Assembly (NCBI GenBank): GCA_050084985.1
Contig: JBITNC010000001.1
Location: forward strand, 34,906,001 to 34,970,000
Direction of reading: 5' to 3'
Length of the DNA stretch: 64,000 nucleotides
Source: Nageia nagi
Lineage: Eukaryota; Pinophyta
Shown: positions 47,687-59,072 of the stretch, piece after piece
How the letters are laid out: each line of letters opens with the position of its first letter
Position numbering within the stretch: position 1 is the first letter of the stretch
The notes under the pieces: generated by a model
Database searches by the model: none
Seen by the model: only the letters and a program-made list of their open reading frames with translations
Told to the model about the DNA's origin: nothing
Position numbers and translations under genes: made by a program

Positions 47687-48498
47687 TGTCAATACTAAGA
47701 TTAACTAGATATAACCTTAATTACTATAAATATTATCAAACATGCAATACAACACTAATAATAATAATAATAATACAATAATAATGATAATGATAATGAT
47801 AAAAATGATAATAATGCTATAGTCATCTACTGCAAACAATATGTGATGGATAGATTTGACCAACATAGCAAGAGTAAGTATAAGAGACTAACAAACCTAT
47901 GTACTTACTTGGGAGAATGTATTGCATACCAACAATAGGTCATGCATGTTAATAAATGACTCATAACAAGATCCTTTGCAAAACATAATGAGATATTACA
48001 ATGATGATGTTGTAGTGTGACCCAATGATATCATCAAAAAGAAGATATGGGATGTTGCCAAAAAGTAACCTTGTGATGTTTCTAGAAATTTAGTGAGATA
48101 GATCCACTAGGTCATCGATTAAGAGCTCCTACAATGTTAGGCCTATTTTAGATAGCAATGCGAAATATGAAAAGTAAATAAATAACAAAGCTTGCTAGAT
48201 TAAATCCCAATCGTGATTGGTGGTATTGACACCTTAAGGTATTAGGTATGAGATATCAAGATAAGGATTCAATCTATGTCCATTATATATATCATACAAG
48301 TATTTATAGACAATAATTATCCTTTTGTTGACATCAACCATCCAACAACATCGCTAGGTTTCCTACATAATAAATAATAAACACATGTAATAGCATCAAG
48401 TCAACCTAATATAATATTTAAGTAAAGAATATGACAATATAAAGTACATATGTTGTTTAATTAAATATAAAAGATCATCCATTTTGTAGATGATAATA
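47687..48498 (-). repeat. 3' LTR of element G
   Basis: An 812-bp copy, slightly longer than its partner owing to an ATA/ATG trinucleotide expansion at about 47757-47815 (aataataataataataatac, then atgataatgataatgat). The right end abuts the polypurine tract complement. Confidence 0.8.
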
Positions 48499-49559
48499 AT
48501 TGCCCCCCTTTGCAAGTATAAAGAAATGCTTAATGAAATTATGCTTACAAAGGAAGATAAGTAGATAATAAAATATAGCAAAAAATAACATAAACTTCCT
48601 TGAATGTGGCAATAACTTTAGGTTCCTATTTTTTAATTGGTTTTTCCTACCTTCTCTTTGCCTTAGCTTTTGCATGAAGATCTTAATTGAAATAAACTAG
48701 AACAAGGTGAATAACCTACATAAAAAGACAAATAAGAGTGTATCCAACATAGCAACATATAAATCTTAAAGAGAATACATCAATTATTAGATCATAATGG
48801 CCTAATAAATCATATCACAAGTGATGCTTAATGACCTAAGAAATGAAGGGAGTGATCATAAAAATCTTAAAGTCATAAATAGGGGCAACGATAATCAAGT
48901 GATTATAATAAGAACATAATATTATTTATAGAGTGATCATAAAGACAACAATTTTGATCATAATAAGTCATAATGCATTATGAAATAGAAGTAGTATTAG
49001 AAATATTGATCATAATGCATCCATAAAGGAGATAAAAGAGTAAGAGATCATAATCTTTGATTTCTTGAGGGTATGTCCCTAAGATAAACTGAAAGTAATT
49101 ATATGCCCCAATGATGTCATTGGGTTAGCTCTTAATCATTCCATATGAAAATGTTGATATGAAATATTTAAATATAATTGAATCTTAATGATTGATATCT
49201 CTTAATCTTTGCACCTAGTGTTGTCATTAGAGAATTAAAATATTTTGATCTTAAATTTATGAGATTTCCTAAATTATTTATGAATTTTTTTGTTCATAAT
49301 CAATTCCCAATTTTAATTTTCGCTCTAAGAACCATCTTGAGATATTAATAAATTGATAAAACAAAAAAGGCTTAATAAGGTCTAACATAGACTAACATGA
49401 TCTTGATAACTTGACCATAAAAATATTGAGTATGATTAGTTTAAAATAAACTATTGAACATAAATGAAGAATAATCATAAAATGTAATATGCAACATAAT
49501 CTATATGAAAATTTATAACTACCTTATATGAAGTGTAACCCTATCATGTATGAGAAAGT

Positions 49560-51150
49560 AGGGGAATAGTACTTGAGCTATCTTTTTATGAAATGCAAGA
49601 TTGATCATCATTTTCTTTAAATAAAATAACATATATTTGTTCATCAACCTTATAAGGGTCTTTTGGATAGGAAGGGATCTTTTTTTTAGACATTCTTGAG
49701 GAAAAACCTTGTTGATAGTACCTAGACTCTCATTTGATCTAATTTTCTAGTAATGTCACTCATTAATAACTTGATGATATCATTGGACATGATCTAGGGG
49801 ATGTTGCTAGAAGATTGAGTGATTTGGAGATTTTTCAAAACTTTTTAAGATTGGGAGATGTGTTGATCTAAGAACCAATATGCTCCCACACCCTCTTCTT
49901 CAACTTCATATTCCTACTAAGGTTTTGTTCTTTAGTATGTGGGGAATGCTCACTTTTCTATTGAGGCTCATATTCATCTTCAAAACTTGATGCATAATCT
50001 TTATATTATACCAATTCATCCTTTTTAAAGGAATCAAATATTTCTCTAAGAGAACTTATGGTGATGTTAGTATTAAAAAAATAATTTTTGAAAATATTAT
50101 GCATAACCTCTCTATGATATTTATATTTTATAAGTAAATCAAATATAATAATTTTATTATAAAAAAGATAAATTTTAGCCTTACCTCCTTCCTTATGTGG
50201 TTATATATATGCATAATCTTCATTAATGATAATTCTAACCATGTTGAACATATAATCACCTTTTTCATAATCTTCATTATATTTTGGATTAAACTTGTTA
50301 TTAAATTCTTTAGTATCATAATTGACCTATCCAGTTTCTAAGATCTTATGTAATCTCCTCTACATCTCAATACACTCATTGGTTAAACATCATTTAACTT
50401 TATGATCTAGAACAATAGTTATTTTCCTTATAAAAATAAGGATTTCTTTTCATCTATAATATATTTTTTATTCTTTTTTGCTTCTATTAATCCTTATCTA
50501 GATAATCTTTGAATATTTGAGTTGGTGGCACTAAGAGATTATACAAATGTTCATTCGTTCCTTGCTCATCACTTGAATAATAAGGTTCAACTAAATTTAC
50601 CTTTGGAGGTTCTTTATTTGGATATGATTGATATAACTTCTTGAAAATTTCTTTAGAATCATCAACATACTTGAGTTTACCAATTTGAACCATAGCTCTT
50701 GATATTCAATCAACTTATATGTTAAATCCATAAAATTCTCATTCTTAAAGAGAAAAATAAGGCATTTCAATTTAGGAATAATATTTTTAATAAATACTTT
50801 AGAAATATGATTTTTAGTCAATGTACTATCAAGCGATCTCCAAACGTTTGGATAAATATATGTAATCTTTCATTTGCTCCTTGCTTGCAAGCCATGAGAT
50901 CTAGTAGTATAACAATTTTTTGAATGTTGCATTTGAAATGATTCTTGACTAAACCTTTTAAATGAGCATAAGAGGTAATTGATTCTAGCTTCAAGCTATG
51001 AAACCATTTTCTTCTTCACTAATCAAACTTTGGGGAAAATACTTGGCCTTAAGTTTATCATTAAATCCACACTCAAGCTCTATGATTAGTCAAATCCTTG
51101 AATGTGTGAATTTGGATCACCATATCCATTGAATTTCTCTAAATTTAGAT
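49560..51150 (-). pseudogene. gag: Element G gag remnant
   Basis: Minus strand near 51120 reads 'KFSGYGDPNSHIQGFD', which matches the gag start 'xFxGxGDPxxHLxxF'. Below it are 'KNHISKVFIKNIIPKLKCLI' and 'MVQIGKLKYVDDSKEIFKKL' (50597-50821 and 50487-50693), then 'YLDKDQ' and Lys-rich text. Frames shift several times and stops are common. A zinc knuckle was not seen. Lower readable text to about 49560 ('SSFEDEYEP', 'ISKSLNLLATSP') may be a further part of the protein. Confidence 0.6.
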
Positions 51151-51814
51151 CTATTTATGTACCTAATAGGATGGTGTTTTAATATTATCACTTAGTGGAT
51201 TACATCTCTCATTATAGATAAATGTACTTTTTTCTTTTTTCCATTTCAATTAATCATCTATGGAGGTCTTCGATTAATATACCATTGCTATAATTTACTT
51301 TAGGTGACTACCTCTAAGCGATGTCACTAGTTACTTTCCTAGCAATATCATTGGTATATTTTACTACTGTAGGATCTATATTTATCATAACTAATTTCAC
51401 ATGAAAAAGGGCCTTATCCATATCTATCATACTTGCAAATAAATATTAAATTATCCAAAACCCTAGGGTTTTTGGCTAATAAAATACTCTAAAATGCTAA
51501 AATATACTATTCAAAATCATAAATATATTCCAATAATAAATATACAAGTGAGGTATAATATGAAATCTCACCAAATTATTCAAAATTACCTTCAAAATAT
51601 AGTACTTTGTGCAAAAATATTTCTCTAAAAAATAAAAAGCCCTAAATTTTTCAATGAATTTCAAGCAATAAAACTTAATATTTTTTTAGAGAATTATTAG
51701 ATTTTAAGATCATTCAAGATACATGGTTCTCTTATGAAAAATAAGAATACTTATGCATGCCCTAAAAATCCCCTAAAGAAGGATATGTGAAATTGAAAGA
51801 GTTAGGTTCATGAA

Positions 51815-52594
51815 TGTCTCAAGATACTAAAATTAACTAGATATAACATTAATGAATTTAAATAGTATCAAACATGCAATATATCATAAATAGTAATAAT
51901 ACTTAAATGATTAGTTAGGAACAATATGTGATGGATAGATTCAACTAACTTATCAAGAGAAAGGATAAAATATTAATAAACTTATGTACTTACCTAAGAG
52001 GATGGATTACATATCAACAATAGGTCATGTAGGTTGATAGATGATTCATTGTAAGATCCATACATAATAGAATGAGATATTAAACTAATGTCATTATAAT
52101 ATGAACCAATGATATTTCCAAAAATAATATTCATGATATCACTAAAAATAAGCCCACAATATCATTAAGAATTCAAAAAGATGGGTACCACCATGTCATT
52201 GATCAAGATATCCTACAATGTTAGACCTATTCCAAATAACAACATAAAATATGAAATACAATTAAATAATAGAGCTTGCTAGATTAAATCCTAGTCTTGA
52301 TATATGGCATTGAGTAACATCTTATGGTATTAGGAGTGGGATATAAAGACAAGGATTCAATATATATCTATCATGTATCCCATATGTGTGTATTTATGGA
52401 TGAGAATTCTCCTTTTTTTATATTGACCATTCAATGACATTCTTGGTTTCCTACATAATAAACAATAAAAACATGAGATAACACCATATCAACTTAATAT
52501 AATATCATAATTAAATAATATGATAATATGCATATGTTGTTTACTTATATAAAGATAAACAAAAATTAAATATGATTCATTTTTAGGTGTAACA
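51815..52594 (-). repeat. 5' LTR of element G
   Basis: A 780-bp copy whose reverse complement starts TGTTACACCTAAAAATG. It aligns with 47687-48498 over its length, with considerable divergence. Confidence 0.8.
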
Positions 52595-53539
52595 TATCAT
52601 GTATCTATGGCCTTCAAATAAGAATGTTTACAATAAGGATATATTTATGATATAAAATTTTATTTAAACTATGTTTATTCCTACCTCAACTTGTAGTATG
52701 ATGGAACCTATTGATTTCTTATTTTTATTGTTAAACCCTCTTATATATATACTTACATTCCAAGTGGTTCTTTATCAAAGATGAATTTCTTCAATAAAGT
52801 TAAATTATAAATGTTCAATTCTAAATCATTATCAACCAAATCATTGTAGTTTTTTATTGTTGAAATAATTTATTTTTTAGAGAGGTAGGTTTTGATATGC
52901 CATTTTTAAATGTAATATCTCTTTAATGAAATAAAGTTTTTGATGTGCTTCCTCTATGATATTTAAATCTTATGCAAAATTTCTAACATCACTATAAGAA
53001 AATGATCATTGGGCATAAAAAATAATGATATTTTTTATTTTTTTATTTTTTTTATTTTTGACATTATTTTCATCAGGGGGTTTGAATTTAGTTAATTTTT
53101 TTTACTTCTTAACATTAGGATTGACATTATGGTTGATAAAAATTTTGACATAAATTTTTCATATTTCTAATGTTGGTACTGATGATATGTGTGATGATAT
53201 ACTTTTAATATTTTAACAATATTTTTGATGATAAGTTGAAATTACATGATGTGTAGATGATGCAATATCATCTCCAAATATCCTAAAACCAACAAAATTA
53301 TTTGAAAATCTTAAAACTCTAAATTCATCCAACTTAAGCACCACTTTTTGACCATAAAGTGAATCCATATTTTTGCACACACCCTGATATGTTTTAATTA
53401 TAATTTTTATAAATTATTAGATGCATATAAAACATTTCAAAATGTCTATAAAATATAAATGATATAAATCATTTAATTTTCATAACATTCATAAAAATAT
53501 AAAATGCTTTTATGAATCATTTATATCATCTTCATAAGG
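52595..53539. other. AT-rich flank, perhaps the 3' part of the CACTA element
   Basis: Mostly non-coding. Minus-strand text near 53230-53390 ('MDSLYGQKVVLKLDEFRVLR', 'FVGFRIFGDDIASSTHHV') reads as protein for about 60 codons and lies directly after the transposase, so it may be its C-terminal extension. No CACTA terminus was found. Confidence 0.35.
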
Positions 53540-55136
53540 AGAAAATAAAATATGTTTTCCTTTAGGTTCCACATTAATTACAAACCACATTGCCTCATCC
53601 TCTACATTTGGTTAGAAAAATACTTGACTATAATGTTGTGGTAAAACATAAGGCTCTTTATCTTCAGCTAGATATTTTATGGAGTTGATTGTAAAGTATT
53701 CACTATTATCATCATGTAAATGCAAAACCATTTACATCTAAATACTACACATTAGAATGACCTATAATTCAACTAAATAATTTGTTGAATTTTCCTAATA
53801 TATTGTAACATTCCTTCTATCAAGTTTTTTTATATTTTGTACTTGCATTACTTGCTTGGTGAAAATAAATCATCACTCCATAGTCAAATTTCAATCTATT
53901 CTGATCAATCTTTTCAATTCTAAAATGTTGACCATATGCCCACATTGAAGATAAAACCAATGCCTACAAATATTTACATAAAAATATTATTAGTGCAATC
54001 ATTATATTTATATAAACTATCATGCTTTTATAAAAAATAAAAAATTAAATTCATATCAATAAATTAATAATATTTACATTTTGATTGCATCTAATGGCTA
54101 TATTTAGAATATCTTTATTTATATTCTCATTTCCTTATCTTTCTTTCTGATCAATTGGTTCCCTCAAGCATGATCTTGGACACTCTGTTGGCCAATTTTC
54201 TCTCTTAGTTGTGAAGGTATAGGTGTACCCCTTGGATTTTGTCTATGAAACATGTTATGTTCTTCTACAAGTCTACTTCTTTTACTTTTGTACTGCTCAA
54301 TCCACTCATTGCAACATTCCATATTCATCATGAAAAACTAGTTTATAGATTCAAACTCCTAGTAATCTATAAAATCATGATGACACAATATACATCCATT
54401 AGTAACCATTGATTAAATTAAATTAAAATGCATATTATAAATATTATTATAAATTAGTAATATCTTTAATATTGTTAGTACCTTTAATAGTATAATTTGT
54501 CCCATTATATTCTAAAATCTCTGCTTCAATTTATTTTTATATCTTTATTTTCTTGCCACATATTTGATGCAAAAGGATGGATTTGGGAAATATACTCAGA
54601 TGTATTAAAAAAAATCTTGTACAATGTATCTCTCACCCATTTATCCTTCTAGTCGTGATTTTTGTTTAACAAATGCTTTTAATACTTTTAAAAATCTCTC
54701 CATAAAAAACATTCTTCTAACACTTATAACGCCTGTTATTTCAATATAATCTACTAGGTGGATCAATATGTGAACTTGTATATCCATAAAAGCAATAGGC
54801 ATTTCCTTTTCAAAGGTATAAATAATTTCAACAATTTCTTTGCACCATCTAGGTATTTCACTAACATGTCTCTCCTTTCTAGTTATCCATCTATCGATAA
54901 AAATATAATATCATCAAATGTATGTAAAAATTGATGGAAAAATTAGAAAATAAATATAATTTAACTCATGCTATTTTTCATAGAGCAATACCATAACATG
55001 ACATACCTTAGAAATACTAATAGTTGGTCAATTGACTTTTTTAGATCTGGAGGTAAATTCTCACATCCATGAATTGCAAATGGAAAATTATGTTGTACAT
55101 AAAGTTTTGTATTGTTTAAGTACTATTAATCACTAT
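53540..55136 (-). pseudogene. CACTA (En/Spm) TNP2-like transposase remnant
   Basis: Minus-strand protein text matches the C-terminal half of plant CACTA transposases. From near 55100: 'FPFAIHGCENLPPDLKKSID' (the 'LPVAIRGxLPxxVR' block). At about 54690-54860: 'EIIYTFEKEMPIAFMDIQVH', 'ILIHLVDYIEITGVISVRRM', 'FFMERFLKVLKAFVKQKSRL' (DUF4218; usual 'FPPSFFDxMxHLxxHL' and 'MYPFERxxxxLKxYVRNxxxPEGS'). At 53560-53720: 'YLAEDKEPYVLPQHYSQVFF' and 'MWFVINVEPKGK' (DUF4216; usual 'DEPFILAxQVxQVFYVxDP'). Stops and indels are frequent. The N-terminal catalytic part should lie to the right but is replaced by element E, which inserted at 55136/55137. The enzyme would have moved the element by cut and paste; this copy is dead. 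Confidence 0.8.
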
Positions 55137-55970
55137 TGTAGACACCTAAAAATGTCCCTCTTTAACTAGTAAATATTAAACTAAACATAAATCTTTATAC
55201 AAGCCTAAAATAAGCCTGAAAAATCATTATTGGATAGCTCTCATCGAGTACATGCAAAACGAGTGGTCACATGACCCCTTTTCGATAAAAATTGACTATT
55301 TGGCGGTCGTTTCAATATTGTTATAAAAACTGCTAACCAGTCGCCGGCGTTCGCCTTGAAATGCCGGCGTTTTGATCCAGTCGTCGGGGTTCGACCTCCA
55401 AACACCAACAACTCTATAACAGCTGAATAGAAGCCAAAATAGCAAAAGGAATTTGGAATGCTTCATTTCTCCAAGATGAGGTGGATAGAGGGGTCAGTTA
55501 CGACCTACGGTGGCTGTTCACTTCCTCTTACCAGCCTTGAAACATCTCATCCAAAATCTATAAACATAAGCCATAGAGAACCCCAATTGAACCCATTTTT
55601 GAAGTAGGGTAATGCTGCCAAATTTTGTGAGCTTATACATTTTATTGTTTTATGCTAGTTTCATTTTAATACTTGTCATACATAGATGCTTTGATGTTAT
55701 TGTCTTTTCATGTGTGTAGGATTTACAGGTTGCTCATACCAAGGGAAGAAGCAAGCAAGCCAAAAACAATGAAGATTTAATACTCTTTATTTTGGCACAT
55801 AGCATTTGTAAAAGTCCCTTCTAAGGGAAAATTGTAGTTTGAACTAAGATTGAATATCATTTTGCAATTACAACATGTATATCTATGTTATATAATTTGA
55901 GGTTCAATGAAGATTGAAGAATAATTGTATTTTATGTTATTCTACATTCCACTCAATTTTCATTGCAACA
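55137..55970 (+). repeat. 5' LTR of element E
   Basis: Starts TGTAGACACCTAAAAATG and ends TTCATTGCAACA, directly before a primer-site-like block. It contains two copies, 40 bp apart (55337 and 55377), of a unit beginning 'ccagtcgccggcgttcg' / 'ccagtcgtcggggttcg'. The start matches the B LTR at 32506. The 3' LTR is not in the window, so the right boundary rests on the CA end and the following block. Confidence 0.75.
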
Positions 55971-55973
55971 TTC

Positions 55974-55990
55974 TGGCGCTAGAAGGAGGG
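55974..55990 (+). other. Primer-binding-site-like block of element E
   Basis: 'tggcgctagaaggaggg' begins 4 bp after the LTR end. It has the TGG start expected of a sequence complementary to a tRNA 3' CCA end. I do not assign the tRNA. Confidence 0.6.
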
Positions 55991-56125
55991 CCCCTCCATT
56001 ATTGAGAGGGAGATTTTTTGTTTATGATTCTACCTTTCTATTCTCTAGTTTTTTTTTGGATTTTTCCGTGTACTAACTTCAAATTTCAGGTTCTGTGCTT
56101 TTTTCAGGAATTTGTTCAGAAATTC

Positions 56126-56280
56126 GGTGACTGGTATTGAATGCCAATGACTGTAATAGAACGCCAGTGACTATAACTAAATGCCAACAACTGTAACTAA
56201 ATGCCAATGACTGTAAATAAACACCAGCGACTGTAACTAAATGCCAGCATTTACTGTATAAATGCCGGTGACTCTTACTA
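56126..56280. repeat. About 21-bp minisatellite in the E leader
   Basis: Seven or eight imperfect copies of 'aatgccaatgactgtaacta' with variants 'gccagtgact', 'gccagcgact' and 'gccggtgact'. The core resembles the 'gccggcgttcg' units in the E LTR, so the two may share an origin. Confidence 0.85.
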
Positions 56281-56504
56281 GGTCATTTTTGTCTCTTTTT
56301 GTTATTTCTGAAAAAAATAAAATAAAATTATGTTATGGAAAAATATTTTTGAGTGTGATTCCTTTGCCTAGAGTGCATATAAGGTGGGTAGAAAAGATTA
56401 AATGCATATTTTTTATTAATTTGTTTTATGTATAATGGTATGTATTTATTTTCATGTTTTGGGTGAAGGGTACATACACATTAATACTTTTTATCTTGTC
56501 TACT

Positions 56505-56990
56505 TATGCTCTCCCTTTGCGCTTCGTGTGATCTAAGGTGACCAAAATAGACTTGATAAGAAGGGGTAATTAACTTTTCTTTTCTTTCACACTCACACTA
56601 TCATTAATTGGGTAATTTATCTACACATAATGACCTCTTACTAGTAAGAGGAGGTAATTTACTACACATAATACTTCCACAATTGGAAGGGTAAATGAAT
56701 CACACTTAATTTAGAATGAACTTAAGGAAATAAATTGGGTTTTTGGGTAGTATAAATCACATTAAAAGGTTAATGAATTGGGGGAATTCGAATATACTAA
56801 GTACTTTCACTTAACGAAGTATGCTCTCACTTTTGCGCTTCGAGTGATCTTAAGTGATCAGAAATAAGTTAAGTGAAAGGGGTAAAATTTATTCACATTT
56901 TATTTGGAAATTTATCACATATAAAACTTCCACAGCTGGAAGGGGTTAATGAACATCACTAAGAGGTTGGATAATGAATCACATTATAAT
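56505..56990. repeat. Direct repeats in the E leader
   Basis: 'tatgctctc...ttgcgcttcg' followed by 'gtgatct' occurs at 56505 and 56820. A small inverted repeat 'cttccacaattggaag' / 'cttccacagctggaag' follows each at 56674 and 56928. The copies are imperfect and unequally spaced. Confidence 0.75.
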
Positions 56991-57817
56991 TAAAAAGAAC
57001 AACGGGGTTTATTAAGGTCAAGGTTCATTTAAAATAAACTTTTGATTGTATCACATTAAGATAAGATAAGTGAATGGACATGAATGTTTGGGAGGGTAGT
57101 ATGCATAAATGTATTTTACTTGTTTAAATGCATTTCATAAGGCCTTAAAGGAATAATTGAACATTAACGAGTTGGATGTCACTACCAATCGTTAATTCTT
57201 ACTTCTTTGTACCCACCGACATAACACACTTGAAGCCATAGAGCCAGTTATGCTTGGAGGTAATGACCAAGGTGACTCTCCTTTAGGTAGGAGTCAAAAA
57301 AGGACTCTTTTAGAACCAAGCCAAGAACCATAGAAACTTGTGAATATTACTTAGAATTACCCAACCTACCTTGTTTAACACTTGACTAGTCAAAACAAAT
57401 TAGGAAAATTAAAAGACTAAAAGTGAACAACTCATATTGTTCATTTAACTCAAATATTAAAAATATGTGGAAAAGATTAAAGAAGATAATCACATCGTTA
57501 AAAGTAAGTTTGCATATAGGATGTTTGTGCATTAAATTATTTTCTCGAAAACATAATATAAAAGATAAAAATAAAACTTATTTTACGAGTTTGTTTATGT
57601 GTTCAAAAACTGAATTGACATGTTTCATTTATGGAATGATATAATAGGTCATACAAAGGAATAGGTTTAAAAAATGATTAAAAGTTGATTTTATTTAAGT
57701 TTTTTACTTTGAACCCCCTTTGTAACAAATAGAAACATAGGCATGTGTCAGTTACTCTAGATCTATACAAATTTTGAATTGTTGAGAACAATTAAAAGGC
57801 CTTTGAATTTTATCATT

Positions 57818-59059
57818 ATGAGGTTCGTCTTGGTTGCACTTTTAAATTATGTGCCTTTTCCTATCAAAGTAAAACCAAAAATACAAAGACTATGTTCACA
57901 TATTGCCAAGTCAACCTTAGATACTTATTCTACTTCTAAGATCGTGAAGAATGATTTTTGTATTAACATTGAAAAGCTTTTAGCATATTTAGCAAAGATA
58001 GAACAATGTACCATACCTCTTCTTCAATCTTCAGAGAGCCTTGTTAGATCCCATGAAGAGCTAGAATATAGTTCTTCCATTCCTTCGCCCTTATCATGGG
58101 ATGAGTTTGACACTGAAAATAATGAGCCCATCATAAAGATTGAAAACTCATCGACACATCTCATCAAATTAAAATCTTGTGGTGCATCTCCTTTCGAGAC
58201 TATCAAACCTAATGAATCCAATTTGCTAAGTGATGAATCGAGTATTAATGCCAAAGGCCTTGATGCAACATCCTATGCTAAACCATATGACCTCCTAGAG
58301 TTAGACACCTTGATGTATTCACCCCCACCTTGGGAGGAATATGATATTAAAGAAGAGGAGTTTGACATGAATCTTGAGGATCTTTCAGAGCATTCTTCAG
58401 AATTGCAATTTCATTCTCCTTCCCTTATTGAGGCTACAATACCTTCTATTTATTCCCATGAATCTCATGATATTCTTGAGTTTAAGGATGAAACTTGTTC
58501 ATTCTCATCACAAGTAGAAATTGGAGAGCCTCACATAAGAATTAAAAAATCCATAGATTGTATTATTGAATCTCAAGAATTTCAATCACAAAGAAATGAA
58601 AAATATAAAAATAAAATCTCCAAAGCTAACACACATGAGCTTAGGAATGAACATCCATGTGGGGAAATAACACATCATGATGATGGTACAAAGTTTTATG
58701 AGGATGAATGTTGTTCGAACCCACTAAAAATACCTTCAAAATATCAAACTAGCTTGATGAAAAATTAGGAATGTGAAAAAGAAGATAACCCTACAACAAA
58801 TAAATTACTTAGGAATATTTGCTATGATGAAAAAGCTAAAAATATTTTGCAAAGGGAATCCCATAAACAACAACAAGCATGTTATTCTCACGATCAACAT
58901 GACAAAACCTTCAATGAGTTTGTCGACAAAATGAGACAAGAAGAGATAAGACAAAAGCATGATGTAAAAACTTATGTAAACCAAAAGAGTCAAGCTTGGA
59001 TGCAATTATCATCACCTCTTAATTACCAAGTAAGGAGATATCAAGAACTCTTACTCTAA
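57818..59059 (+). CDS. Extra ORF upstream of gag in element E, unrecognised
   Basis: From ATG 57818 the frame is open for 316 codons to a TAG at 58766-58768, then continues in the same frame for 96 codons to TAA at 59057-59059, so the original protein had about 413 residues or more. The frame is also open 13 codons upstream of the ATG. After a short hydrophobic start (MRFVLVALLNY) the protein is acidic and Ser-rich. Two similar segments lie 78 residues apart, 'SPLSWDEFDTEN' (90-101) and 'SPPPWEEYDIKEE' (168-180). The end beyond the TAG is Gln/Lys-rich and charged ('KMRQEEIRQKHDVKTYVNQK'). I recognise no domain. It lies between leader and gag, the position of ORF1 in Ogre/Tat elements. It is the longest nearly intact frame in the window. 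Confidence 0.6.
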
Positions 59060-59072
59060 TAAAAAAAGAGAA

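Larger units (their letters stand above)
47687..52594 (-). mobile_element. Element G: non-autonomous LTR retrotransposon with gag remnant only
   Basis: Direct repeats lie at 47687-48498 and 51815-52594. They share, in order, 'ttaactagatata', 'caatatgtgatggatagatt', 'ccaacaataggtcatg', 'gagatatta' and 'tttcctacataataaa'. Next to the left copy lies 'ttgccccccctttgc'-like pyrimidine sequence (48500-48512), the complement of a polypurine tract, so the element is minus-oriented. The 3.3-kb interior holds gag-like protein (about 50100-51130 on the minus strand) but no RT, RNaseH or integrase that I can read. Its total length, 4.9 kb, fits a non-autonomous derivative. Confidence 0.82.

Noticed and set aside
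57423-57644. 73-codon plus frame before the E extra ORF
   Set aside because: Short, Lys/Cys-rich, no domain, in the untranslated leader; cannot be separated from chance.
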